Assembly: GCA_963720735.1 (NCBI GenBank) | Contig: CAVRGL010000004.1 | Location: forward strand, 18,243-82,242 | Length of the DNA stretch: 64,000 nt | Direction: 5' to 3' | DNA from: JBBRHQ01 sp963720735 | Lineage (GTDB): Bacteria > Actinomycetota > Thermoleophilia > Solirubrobacterales > 70-9 | Notes under the pieces: model-generated | Told to the model about the DNA's origin: nothing | Databases searched by the model: none | Seen by the model: only the letters and a program-made list of their open reading frames with translations | Made by a program: the position numbers and the translations under genes | Shown here: positions 23,518-30,904 of the stretch, in pieces | Layout: the number at the start of each line of letters is the position of its first letter | Position numbering within the stretch: position 1 is the stretch's first letter

Positions 23518-24548
23518 CGCAGCGCCGCCACCACCTCCGCCAGCCCGCGGCCCGATGCCAGTGCGGCGGCGAAGAACACCCGGTCATCCTCGATCCCCCG
23601 CCCCATCGTCCGGGTCGGCAGTCCACTCGAGGCATAGCCATCGACGTCCGCACCCCGCGCGCGGACCCGGTGGCGCTCGCCGGCCAGCTCTCTCAACTCC
23701 GTCTCTTCCGGCTCGGCCCCCTCGGGCACCGGGATCTCGACCCCGCCGAGAAGCAGGCCGAGCACGGTGGCCGTGTGGTGGCTGACGCCGCGGTGGCGCG
23801 GTCGCGGGTCGGCCTCTGAGAGGCGCGGGGAGAGCAGCGTCGGAAGCCCCAGGGCGAGCGCCGCATGGGCGTTGTCGAGGGCCTCCATACCGCCGTGTCC
23901 GTAGTGGGTGGCGGAGCCGATGATCCCCGGTCCCGGCCCGGCGATCACGGCCTGCCAGCCGAGGCGGTTGACGGCCGCGTCGAGCGCGCCCGCGACGCTC
24001 AGCGCCTCGAGCTCTCCTCCGTAGGCGGGTGCAGCGGTGATGTGACCGCAGAGAATCCCCAGACCGCGCAGCTGGGCGACGTCGCGGGAGATCCTCCCGG
24101 GGAGCGCTCCCCCGGCCGTCTGCACGTAACCGACCCGCAGCCCCGCGGCGACTCGCCCGGCCGCCCACGCTGACGGCGCCAGCTGGCCGTGCAGGGGGAT
24201 CACCAGCACCGGAGCGCTCGCGCCGTGACCGGAGGCGACCTCCTCCTCGCTGCGCTCGACCGGTTCCACCGGGTGCTGGATCGAGGTGTAGTTGAGCTTG
24301 ATCACGTCCGGTCCACCGGCGCCGCCTCCCTCCAGCCCCCGGGAGAGGTTGGCGTGGACGATGTCGATCCCACCCGAGCCCAAACCCAGGTCGAGTGCCT
24401 CGACGTTGACGATCACCTCGTCGCCCTCGCGCACCTCTCCCACCAACCCGAGATCCGCCCAGGCAGGCCGCCGCTCGCCTCCGACCTCCACCGCCAGCGG
24501 CTCCTCCTCGACGACTATCCCGCGACGCAGCTTCAACACGTCCGCCAC
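23514..24548 (-). CDS. DUF3866-family protein
   Basis: About 344 residues of a conserved actinobacterial protein without established function. Recognisable segments are LKLRRGIVVEEE at the start, IKLNYTSIQHPVEPVER, PLHGQLAPSAWAAGR, GYVQTAGGALPGRISRDVAQ, ITAAPAYGGELEALSV and GPGIIGSATHYGHGGMEALD, then GVSHHTATVLGLLLGG. The many Gly, His and Asp residues suggest a phosphate or metal site, but that is inference. Start GTG 24548 follows the M20 peptidase stop closely; GTG 24539 is also possible. It overlaps the Nudix gene by ATGA. Related proteins are common next to Nudix/xerD in this phylum. Confidence 0.8.
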   Translation of the reverse strand: MADVLKLRRGIVVEEEPLAVEVGGERRPAWADLGLVGEVREGDEVIVNVEALDLGLGSGGIDIVHANLSRGLEGGGAGGPDVIKLNYTSIQHPVEPVERSEEEVASGHGASAPVLVIPLHGQLAPSAWAAGRVAAGLRVGYVQTAGGALPGRISRDVAQLRGLGILCGHITAAPAYGGELEALSVAGALDAAVNRLGWQAVIAGPGPGIIGSATHYGHGGMEALDNAHAALALGLPTLLSPRLSEADPRPRHRGVSHHTATVLGLLLGGVEIPVPEGAEPEETELRELAGERHRVRARGADVDGYASSGLPTRTMGRGIEDDRVFFAAALASGRGLAEVVAALR

Positions 24549-24552
24549 GCCC

Positions 24553-25663
24553 TCAACGCGCCGCCTCCTCGACGATCGCCTCGCACACCTCCAGCATCGC
24601 ATCGAGGCTGGCGGCGGCAACGCTCTCCCGGCTGGTGTGGTTCGCCTCGGTGCCGTTGGCGAGCAGCACACAGTCGAGGCCCGCCGCGATCAACGCGTTG
24701 GCGTCGCTGCCACCGCCGCTGGAGATCCTCTCCGGCTCCCGCCCGGAGCGGCGCAGCCCGGCCTCGGCCACGGCCAGCGGCCGGCGAGGACGGCGCGAGC
24801 CGATAGCCGCGAAACAGCTCGGAGATCCCCAGGTCGAGATCGCAGCCGTGCTCGCTCGCCGCCCAGGCGCAGGCCTCGGACATCCGCCCGGCCACCTCGG
24901 CGGCGCGTCCAGGATCGATGCTGCGAGCCTCGCCCTCGATCCGGCAGGCGCCGGGGACGACGTTGGCCGAGGTGCCTCCGGCGATCACCCCGACATTCGC
25001 CGTCGTCTCCGGGTCGAGCCGGCCCAGCTCCATCGCGGCGATCGCAGCCGCGGCCGCGGCGATCGCGCTGTGCCCGTCCTCCGGCCTGATCCCCGCGTGG
25101 GCCTCGGTCCCCGTGAACTCGGCGTCGAGTCGCTGGTAGCTGGGCGATGCCGAGATCACCTCGCCGATCGGGCTGGCGTGGTCGATGACGAATCCAAGCT
25201 GCGAGCGCAGCGCCGATGCGTCGAAGGCCTTGGCGCCTCGAAGCGCCACCTCCTCGGCGACGGTGAGCAGGAGCTCGACCCCGACCTCCGGGGGATCGCT
25301 CGCGTGAGCGGCCGCCAGCTCCAGCAGCACCGCGACCGCGGCCTTGTTGTCGGCGCCGAGGATCGTCTCGCCGGCGCTGCGGTAGACGCCCTCGGAGAGG
25401 TCCACCTCGACCCGGCCTTCGTGGGGAACGGTGTCGAGGTGGGCGGCGAACATGATCCATGCATCCGATCGCCCGGGGAGCCGGGCCAGGAGGTTGCCCG
25501 CCCCGGCGCCGGTCTCCTCCGCAGAGCCGTCCTCGCTCACCTCGAATCCCAGCCCGCGCAGCTCGGTGGTGACGGCGTCGGCAATCTCGCGCTCCTCCCC
25601 ACTCGGGCTGCGGATCTCGCAGAGGCGGACGAAGCGTTGGTGCAGGCGCTCTCGGTTGCTCAA
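24553..25663 (-). pseudogene. M20 peptidase (PepT-like di/tripeptidase), frameshifted
   Basis: Zinc exopeptidase in two frames. Frame 1 from 25663 gives IRSPSGEEREIADAV, MFAAHLDTVP (metal His/Asp), ILGADNKAAVAVLLEL (bridging Asp), LLTVAEEVALRGAKAF (catalytic Glu pair) and the dimerisation lid through ELFRGYRLAPSSPA. Frame 2 resumes with LAVAEAGLRRSGREPERISS, then GGGSDANALIAAGL, the final metal region TEANHTSRESV, and stop at 24553. One inserted base near 24778-24784 restores a normal 370-residue enzyme. With all catalytic residues present, an assembly indel is as likely as decay. Confidence 0.8.
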
Positions 25664-25673
25664 GGCGGGAAGG

Positions 25674-26090
25674 CTAGGCGCTGCTCAGCCCCAGGTTCCT
25701 GAAGGCCTCGTCGGGGTCGAAGAAGACCTCGTAGCGGAGGAGGCGGTCATCGCGGAAGGTAAACACCCAGGCCAGGGGCTGGTCGATCTCGATCCGGCTC
25801 TCGCGTCCCCGGGCCCGGATCTCGCCCAGCGCCAGGATCACCCCGTCGTCGAGGATCCTCCACTCGTCGGCGTGCAACTGCCATCGCTCGAACTGCTCGT
25901 CGATGTCGGCGATCCACTGGCGGAAGCCCTCATGGCCCCGGTACGGTGCGCCCCGGGTCGAGGCGAGAGGAGTGTGCAGCTCGACCTCCGGGTCGATCCT
26001 CTCGAACTCGATCTCCCGCTCCCCGGCGTTCCAGCGCTCGAAGGCCTCGGCGACGTACTCCAGATTGGCTTCGGCGGCCGTCCGGCTCAC
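25674..26090 (-). CDS. SnoaL/NTF2-like protein, 138 aa
   Basis: Small cone-shaped alpha+beta fold protein. It has the usual opening helix (LEYVAEAFERWNAGE), the strand with DPEVELHTPL, then YRGHEGFRQWIADIDEQFER, and closing strands RDDRLLRYEVFFDPDEAFRN. Such proteins bind or isomerise small ligands, or have no known activity. Start at GTG 26090, preceded by GGGGGA; the longer frame is a shadow of pyrG. A second paralogue lies at 37544-37972. It sits between pyrG and the M20 peptidase gene on the same strand. Confidence 0.75.
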   Translation of the reverse strand: MSRTAAEANLEYVAEAFERWNAGEREIEFERIDPEVELHTPLASTRGAPYRGHEGFRQWIADIDEQFERWQLHADEWRILDDGVILALGEIRARGRESRIEIDQPLAWVFTFRDDRLLRYEVFFDPDEAFRNLGLSSA

Positions 26091-26113
26091 TCCCCCAAGC
26101 CTAGGGCGTGGGG

Positions 26114-27790
26114 TCAGGATTGCCGCGACTCGGCCCGCTCGGGCTCGACCAGCTCGAGCGCCTCGCCGTCGGCCGGGCGCTCTCCGGCATGACTCGCGGC
26201 GGCGCCGACGAACTCGCGGAACAGCGGCTCCGGCCGGTTCGGCCGGGAGTTGAACTCGGGGTGGAATTGGGAGGCGACGAAGAAGGGGTGATCGGGGAGC
26301 TCGATCACCTCGACCAGGCGCTCGTCGGGCGAGGTGCCGCTGCAGACCAGCCCCTCGTCCTCGAGCCTCGCCCGGTGGACGTTGTTGACCTCGTAGCGGT
26401 GGCGGTGGCGCTTGTAGATCACCGACTCGCCGAAGATCTCGCGCGCCCGGGTGCCGTCGTGGAGCTTCACCGGGTCGGCGCCGAGACGCATCGTCCCGCC
26501 CATGTCGGAGACCTCCTTCTGCTCGGGCAGGAGGTCGACCACGGCGAACGGCGTCTCGGGGTCGAACTCGGCCGAGTTGGCGCCGCTCATCCCGGCCACG
26601 TCGCGGGCGAACTCGATCACGGCGATCTGCATCCCGAGGCAGATCCCCAGATACGGGATCGAGCGCTCGCGGGCGATCTTCGCCGCCGCCACCTTGCCTT
26701 CGATGCCACGCTCGCCGAAACCGCCCGGGATCAGGATGCCATCGGCGTCGGCGAGCCGCTCGGGATCGAAGTCCTCGGAGTCGACCAGCTTGACCTCGAC
26801 CCCCACCCCGTGGTGGAAGCCGCCGTGCGAGAGCGCCTCGATCACCGACTTGTAGGCGTCGGCGAGCTGCACGTACTTGCCGACCAGGGCGATCTTGACC
26901 TTCCCCTCGGCCGCGTCGGCGCGGCGCACCATCGCCTCCCATTCCGCGAGGTCGGGGGGCGGTGCGTCCATTCCGAAGTGGTCGAGGACGAGGTCGTCCA
27001 CCCCCTCTGCGCGGTAGACCAGCGGGACCTTGTAGATGTTGTCGACGTCGCGAGCGGAGATCACCCCGTCCTCGGGCAGGCTGGCGAAGAGGGCGATCTT
27101 GCGGCGGATCTCGCGATCGAGGCCACCCTCGGAGCGACAGACGAGGGCGTGCGGCTGGATCCCGATTCGGCGCAGCTCGTTGACCGAGTGCTGGGTCGGC
27201 TTGGTCTTCAGCTCGCCGGCATGACCGATGTAGGGGACGAGGGTCAGGTGGACGAACATGCAGCGCTTCGGGCCGATATCGGTGTACAGCTGGCGGATCG
27301 ACTCGAGGAAGGGCAGCGACTCGATGTCGCCGACCGTCCCGCCGATCTCGGTGATCACGAAGTCGACCGCCTGCGACTCGGCGACGATCAGGATCCGGTT
27401 TTTGATCTCGTCGGTGATGTGGGGGATGACCTGCACCGTCGCGCCGAGATAGTCCCCGCGGCGCTCGCGCTTGATCACCGAGTTGTAGACCGCTCCCGCG
27501 GTGACGTTGGAGGCCCGCGAGGTGTTCTCGTCGGTGAAGCGCTCGTAGTGGCCGAGGTCGAGGTCGGTCTCCGCCCCGTCCTCGGTGACGAACACCTCGC
27601 CGTGCTGGAAGGGGCTCATCGTCCCGGGGTCGACGTTGATGTAGGGATCGAACTTCTGCAGCTGGACCCTGAAGCCTCGCGAGACGAGCAGGCGCCCGAT
27701 CGAGGCCGAGGCGATCCCCTTGCCGAGCGCCGACACCACCCCGCCGGTTACGAAGATGAAACGGGTGTCTCCCTGTAGCGGTCGGCTCAT
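26114..27790 (-). CDS. pyrG: CTP synthase
   Basis: Makes CTP from UTP, ATP and glutamine; 558 residues. The synthase domain opens with TRFIFVTGGVVSALGKGIAS, followed by FDPYINVDPGTMSPFQHGEV. The C-terminal class I glutaminase has GGFGERGIEGKV, nucleophile Cys in YLGICLGMQ, and His-Glu in FVASQFHPEFNSRPNRPEP. It overlaps the upstream transferase gene by four bases (27787-27790). In mycobacteria pyrG follows mctB directly; here a membrane glycosyltransferase sits between them. Confidence 0.97.
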   Translation of the reverse strand: MSRPLQGDTRFIFVTGGVVSALGKGIASASIGRLLVSRGFRVQLQKFDPYINVDPGTMSPFQHGEVFVTEDGAETDLDLGHYERFTDENTSRASNVTAGAVYNSVIKRERRGDYLGATVQVIPHITDEIKNRILIVAESQAVDFVITEIGGTVGDIESLPFLESIRQLYTDIGPKRCMFVHLTLVPYIGHAGELKTKPTQHSVNELRRIGIQPHALVCRSEGGLDREIRRKIALFASLPEDGVISARDVDNIYKVPLVYRAEGVDDLVLDHFGMDAPPPDLAEWEAMVRRADAAEGKVKIALVGKYVQLADAYKSVIEALSHGGFHHGVGVEVKLVDSEDFDPERLADADGILIPGGFGERGIEGKVAAAKIARERSIPYLGICLGMQIAVIEFARDVAGMSGANSAEFDPETPFAVVDLLPEQKEVSDMGGTMRLGADPVKLHDGTRAREIFGESVIYKRHRHRYEVNNVHRARLEDEGLVCSGTSPDERLVEVIELPDHPFFVASQFHPEFNSRPNRPEPLFREFVGAAASHAGERPADGEALELVEPERAESRQS

Positions 27791-28626
27791 CTGGCTCTCC
27801 CGAGCGAGTCTAGTAATCGCAGCGGAGGAATCGAGGAGATCGCCGCGGAGATCGAGCGAAACTCCCCATAGACCGTCAACAGCGCGATCAGGACCAGCGC
27901 GATCAGCCGTCCGGAATCATCGAGCGTCGTCAGCAGCCAGACTCCGGCGACCGCCCCGACCAGGTTGGAGCCGGTATCTCCGAGCATCGCCCGCTCGGTC
28001 AGGGTGAAAGCGGCGCCGACCAGGATCGGCCCGGCGAAGATGCCGAGCAGCTCGATCGGCTCGATCGTCCAGGCGCCGATGCAGAGACCCGCTCCGATCA
28101 GCACCAGCGCCTTCTCCGCCCTTCCCGGGCGCAGATCGAGCAGGTTGAACAGGTTGGTTGCGAGGATCAGCAGGGCGACGTCGGCGAGGTAGGAGAGCGA
28201 CTGGCGGCCGGTGCCGCTGACCACGTAGGCGGCCAGGGCGAGGGCGCCGATCGCCTTGATCGCGCCGGTCGAGAGGCGGCCCGAGCGCAGCGCCTCGCCG
28301 TGGCCGCGCCAGCCGCGCGGGGAGCCGTCAGAACCGGCCCGGCCCAGCGCGTCGTCGAGGAAGCCGAGGAAGGCGACCCCGATCACGTAGGTGATCCAGC
28401 GTCTCAGGCCAGGGTCGAGGAGGTTGAGGTCGGCGCGGTCGTCGAGGAAGGCGAGCGGCGCCAGCGCGACGAGGGCGGAGGTCGCGATCACCGCCCCGAG
28501 CGGAAAGGCGGTGGCCCTGCCGCGGTAATTGTCCCGGGACAGGCCCGCGTCGAGCAGTCCCCGGACCCCGGCCGGGACGATCAGCAGACCGACCGCGAGG
28601 GCGACCGGGAAGCCGATCCAGGTCAC
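27787..28626 (-). CDS. WecA/MraY-type membrane phospho-sugar transferase (GT4)
   Basis: Polytopic enzyme that moves a sugar-1-phosphate from a UDP-sugar to a polyprenyl phosphate, or a relative of these. 279 residues with about eight membrane helices (FPVALAVGLLIVPAGVRGLL, AVIATSALVALAPLAFL, ALVLIGAGLCIGAWTI and others). Family motifs: IGVAFLGFLDDALG with the Asp pair, ILATNLFNLLDLRPGRAEK with Asn/Asp, and MLGDTGSNLVGAVAG. It is shorter than WecA (about 320-360 residues) and the His-rich cytoplasmic loop of WecA is not evident, so the acceptor is unclear. Overlaps of four bases on both sides tie it to steB and pyrG. Confidence 0.8.
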   Translation of the reverse strand: MTWIGFPVALAVGLLIVPAGVRGLLDAGLSRDNYRGRATAFPLGAVIATSALVALAPLAFLDDRADLNLLDPGLRRWITYVIGVAFLGFLDDALGRAGSDGSPRGWRGHGEALRSGRLSTGAIKAIGALALAAYVVSGTGRQSLSYLADVALLILATNLFNLLDLRPGRAEKALVLIGAGLCIGAWTIEPIELLGIFAGPILVGAAFTLTERAMLGDTGSNLVGAVAGVWLLTTLDDSGRLIALVLIALLTVYGEFRSISAAISSIPPLRLLDSLGRAR

Positions 28627-29579
28627 TTGCCCGGACCGGCGCTGGACCGGGCGCCGCCGGCTCCCTGCTTGCCCCCACCCCCGCCCTGCGGGCTGGGTGG
28701 CGGCGTGGTCACCGCCGGGCCCGGGGCCAGAAGGTCGGGCAGGAGGCGGTCGGCGCTTCCCTTGATGCCGAAGTTGCCCTCCGCGCCGAGCAGGGCGAAG
28801 ACGGTGGCGACCTTCCCCGCCGCGAGGTCGATGTCGTCGACGGTCGAGAGGTGGTGCTGGTCGAACAGCGAGATCGAGGAGGGGTCGGCGTCGCTCGCCT
28901 CGACCCCGACAGCGTTGACCGCGGTGCCGCTCAACCCGTCGAGGATGCCGTTCTCGATTCTCGAGGTGTTCTCTGCATCGTTGTTGTTGAGGTTCTGCGG
29001 CGAGTCGCGGACGACGACGAGGCCGTCGAGGTTGCCGAAGCGGCCACTCACCCTGGAGAACATCTTGCTGCCGACCTTCTCCAGGAGATTGCCGCCGATC
29101 ACCAGCTGGCGGCCGAATCCGGTCCCAAGGGCCTGCACCGTGTCGGGATTCGAGGAGACGTCGGCGAAGCGGGTTCCCGAGAGGTCGCCGGCGAGAGCGT
29201 CGACGTCCGGCGGCTCGCGGATCACCCCGACCGCCACCAGGCTCGCCCCGGTCGGCTCCAGCGCCGCCTCGATGTCATTGGAGAGGCTGCCGGGGAGGCC
29301 GCCGAGCCCGAGGATCCCCACCCTGCGGCCCGCGAGCTTGTCGCTGACCAGAACCGGGTAGATCCGGTCGCCGAACTCGTTGGCGCGGCCGAGCTCGCCG
29401 GCCAGCTCATCCGCCCTGCCGCGCGCGTCGGTGAGGTCGGCGGTGATGCTCTTCTCGAGGTTCTTGCGGGTGTTGGAGACGACGTCGCCGCCGAACTCAG
29501 CGCCGATCAGGATTCCGATCGCGAGCGCCAGGAATACGGCCGCCAGAGAGGCGGCGTGATAGCGAGCCGAGTAACCGAT
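28623..29579 (-). CDS. MctB/SteB-family envelope protein (DUF3186), apparent ATC start
   Basis: Membrane-anchored coiled-coil protein of the family annotated copper transporter in mycobacteria (MctB) and SteB in Corynebacterium. The reading GYSARYHAASLAAVFLALAI then GILIGAEFGGD is the conserved N-terminal anchor. A coiled coil follows (NTRKNLEKSITADLTDARGR), then the folded domain with GILGLGGLPGSLSND and a Gly/Pro-rich tail. No ATG, GTG or TTG exists between the in-frame TAG at 29591-29589 and GTG 29321, which would delete the anchor. The only position aligning with the family start is ATC at 29579. SteA is directly upstream and a GT4 gene overlaps the 3' end. Confidence 0.75.
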   Translation of the reverse strand: MGYSARYHAASLAAVFLALAIGILIGAEFGGDVVSNTRKNLEKSITADLTDARGRADELAGELGRANEFGDRIYPVLVSDKLAGRRVGILGLGGLPGSLSNDIEAALEPTGASLVAVGVIREPPDVDALAGDLSGTRFADVSSNPDTVQALGTGFGRQLVIGGNLLEKVGSKMFSRVSGRFGNLDGLVVVRDSPQNLNNNDAENTSRIENGILDGLSGTAVNAVGVEASDADPSSISLFDQHHLSTVDDIDLAAGKVATVFALLGAEGNFGIKGSADRLLPDLLAPGPAVTTPPPSPQGGGGGKQGAGGARSSAGPGK

Positions 29580-29610
29580 GGCGGGAGGCTAGAGCCTGAA
29601 CAGGAATGAC

Positions 29611-29664
29611 TTGCGGCGGCTTCGCCGCCTTACATGCCTCTGCCTGCGCTAACACCGCGCCGGC
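29611..29664. repeat. Third, diverged copy of the 54-bp double-hairpin repeat
   Basis: Matches the copies at 21827 and 21892 at 50 of 54 positions. The first hairpin GGCGGC-TTC-GCCGCC is intact, and so is the right arm GCGCCGGC. The left arm of the second hairpin has one change (CCTGCG for CCGGCG). It lies between the steA stop and the steB start. Confidence 0.8.
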
Positions 29665-29666
29665 TT

Positions 29667-30854
29667 TTACAGACTCAGCCAGATCTTGATCTTCAGCCAG
29701 GTCAGCCGGACGAGATCGTCGAGCACCGGCGAGGTGACGATCACGATCACCAGCAGCGCGGCGAAGGCGACCATGAACAGCGCCACCCATCCGAGCTCCA
29801 GGCCCGGGTTGTAGAGGCGGCTGACTCCTTTCGCGTCGACCAGGTTCTCGCCGATCCGCAGGCGAGTGAGGAAGGTCGATGACATCCCCCCGCGGTCCTT
29901 GTCGAGGAACTCGATCAGGTTGAAGTGAGCCCCGACGCTGACGATTAGCGACGCGCCCTTCTCGGAGGCCAGCAGCATCGCCACGTCCTGGCTGGTGCCG
30001 GGCGCGGGAACCGTGAGATGCTCGAGCCCGAGCCGTTGAAGCCGCTCGCAGCCGGGCGCCGTACCGTCGGGATAGGCGTGGACGATCAGCTCGGCCCCGC
30101 AGCGAAGCGCCGCGTCGCTGGCCGAGTCCATGTCGCCCAGGATCACGTCCGGGGTCATTCCGGCCTCGAGCAGGGCGTCAGCGCCACCGTCGACGCCGAC
30201 CAGCAGAGGCTTGACGTCCCGGATGTAGGCGCGCAGCGCCTGCAGGTCCCGGCGATGACGGTGGCCGCGGACGACGATCAGGACGTGACGATCCCGGAAG
30301 CTCGTCTTGGTCGCGGGGAAGTCGATCCCCCCCATCAGCAGGTCGCCCTCGTCGCGCACCCGGGAGACCGTGTTCTCGGCGAACTCCGCGAGCGCGGCGT
30401 CGATCTCCTGGCGCTGTTGCTCGAGCTGCTCGGCGAGCTGCGCGGCCTCGAGCACCCTGCCGGTGAGGATCTCCTCGCCGCCGCTGCGGATCGTCCCGCC
30501 GTCGATGGTCAGCGGGTCGCCGTCCTTGAGCATCTCGAAAAGGCGCGAGCGAGGCGCGTCGACGACCGTGATGCCCGCTTCGGTGAGCAGCAGCGGACCC
30601 GGGTTCGGGTAGCGGCCGTTGGAGGAGTCGGATGTGTTGATCACGGCCCGCACGCCGGTCGCGATCAGCTCCTCCGCCGCGATCCGATCGACGTTGGTGT
30701 GGTCGATCACCGCGATGTCGGCCGGACCCAAGCGCTTCACCAGGTTCTTGGTCTTGCGCCCCAGCCGCGCCGTCCCGTGGATCGCCGTCCCATTCGCGGC
30801 GCCGTTGCGACGCGACCCGAGGCCCCTGAAGCGGCGGCGGCTTGCCGTTGGCAC
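29667..30854 (-). CDS. steA: SteA-like cytokinetic protein
   Basis: 395 residues. Contains a thiamine-pyrophosphokinase-like catalytic-fold domain (LVGVDGGADALLEAGMTPDV then ILGDMDSASDAAL) that in this family is not known to act as the kinase. A preceding coiled-coil region is AAQLAEQLEQQRQEIDAALA, and there is a C-terminal transmembrane helix (WVALFMVAFAALLVIVIVTS). In Corynebacterium glutamicum SteA with SteB regulates cell separation at the division site, and mycobacterial Rv1697 is the same family. The gene order recN-steA-mctB/steB is conserved here. Start at 30854; an internal start cannot be excluded. Confidence 0.88.
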   Translation of the reverse strand: MPTASRRRFRGLGSRRNGAANGTAIHGTARLGRKTKNLVKRLGPADIAVIDHTNVDRIAAEELIATGVRAVINTSDSSNGRYPNPGPLLLTEAGITVVDAPRSRLFEMLKDGDPLTIDGGTIRSGGEEILTGRVLEAAQLAEQLEQQRQEIDAALAEFAENTVSRVRDEGDLLMGGIDFPATKTSFRDRHVLIVVRGHRHRRDLQALRAYIRDVKPLLVGVDGGADALLEAGMTPDVILGDMDSASDAALRCGAELIVHAYPDGTAPGCERLQRLGLEHLTVPAPGTSQDVAMLLASEKGASLIVSVGAHFNLIEFLDKDRGGMSSTFLTRLRIGENLVDAKGVSRLYNPGLELGWVALFMVAFAALLVIVIVTSPVLDDLVRLTWLKIKIWLSL

Positions 30855-30904
30855 GGCTTGAGGTTAGGCGAACCCGGGTCGGATCGCCAGCGGCCGGAGC
30901 GGGC

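Noticed and set aside
23514..24671. Start of the DUF3866-like gene at 24671
   Set aside because: The first 40 residues are the shadow of the M20 peptidase end; GTG codons at 24548 or 24539 fit better.
26090..26942. Longer start for the NTF2-like gene giving 422 aa
   Set aside because: The added part is the wrong frame of pyrG; GTG 26090 has a purine-rich site and starts the fold.
26108..27778. 556-aa open frame on the plus strand
   Set aside because: It is the antisense of pyrG; its His/Asp/Gly/Leu-heavy composition is typical of the complement of a high-GC gene.
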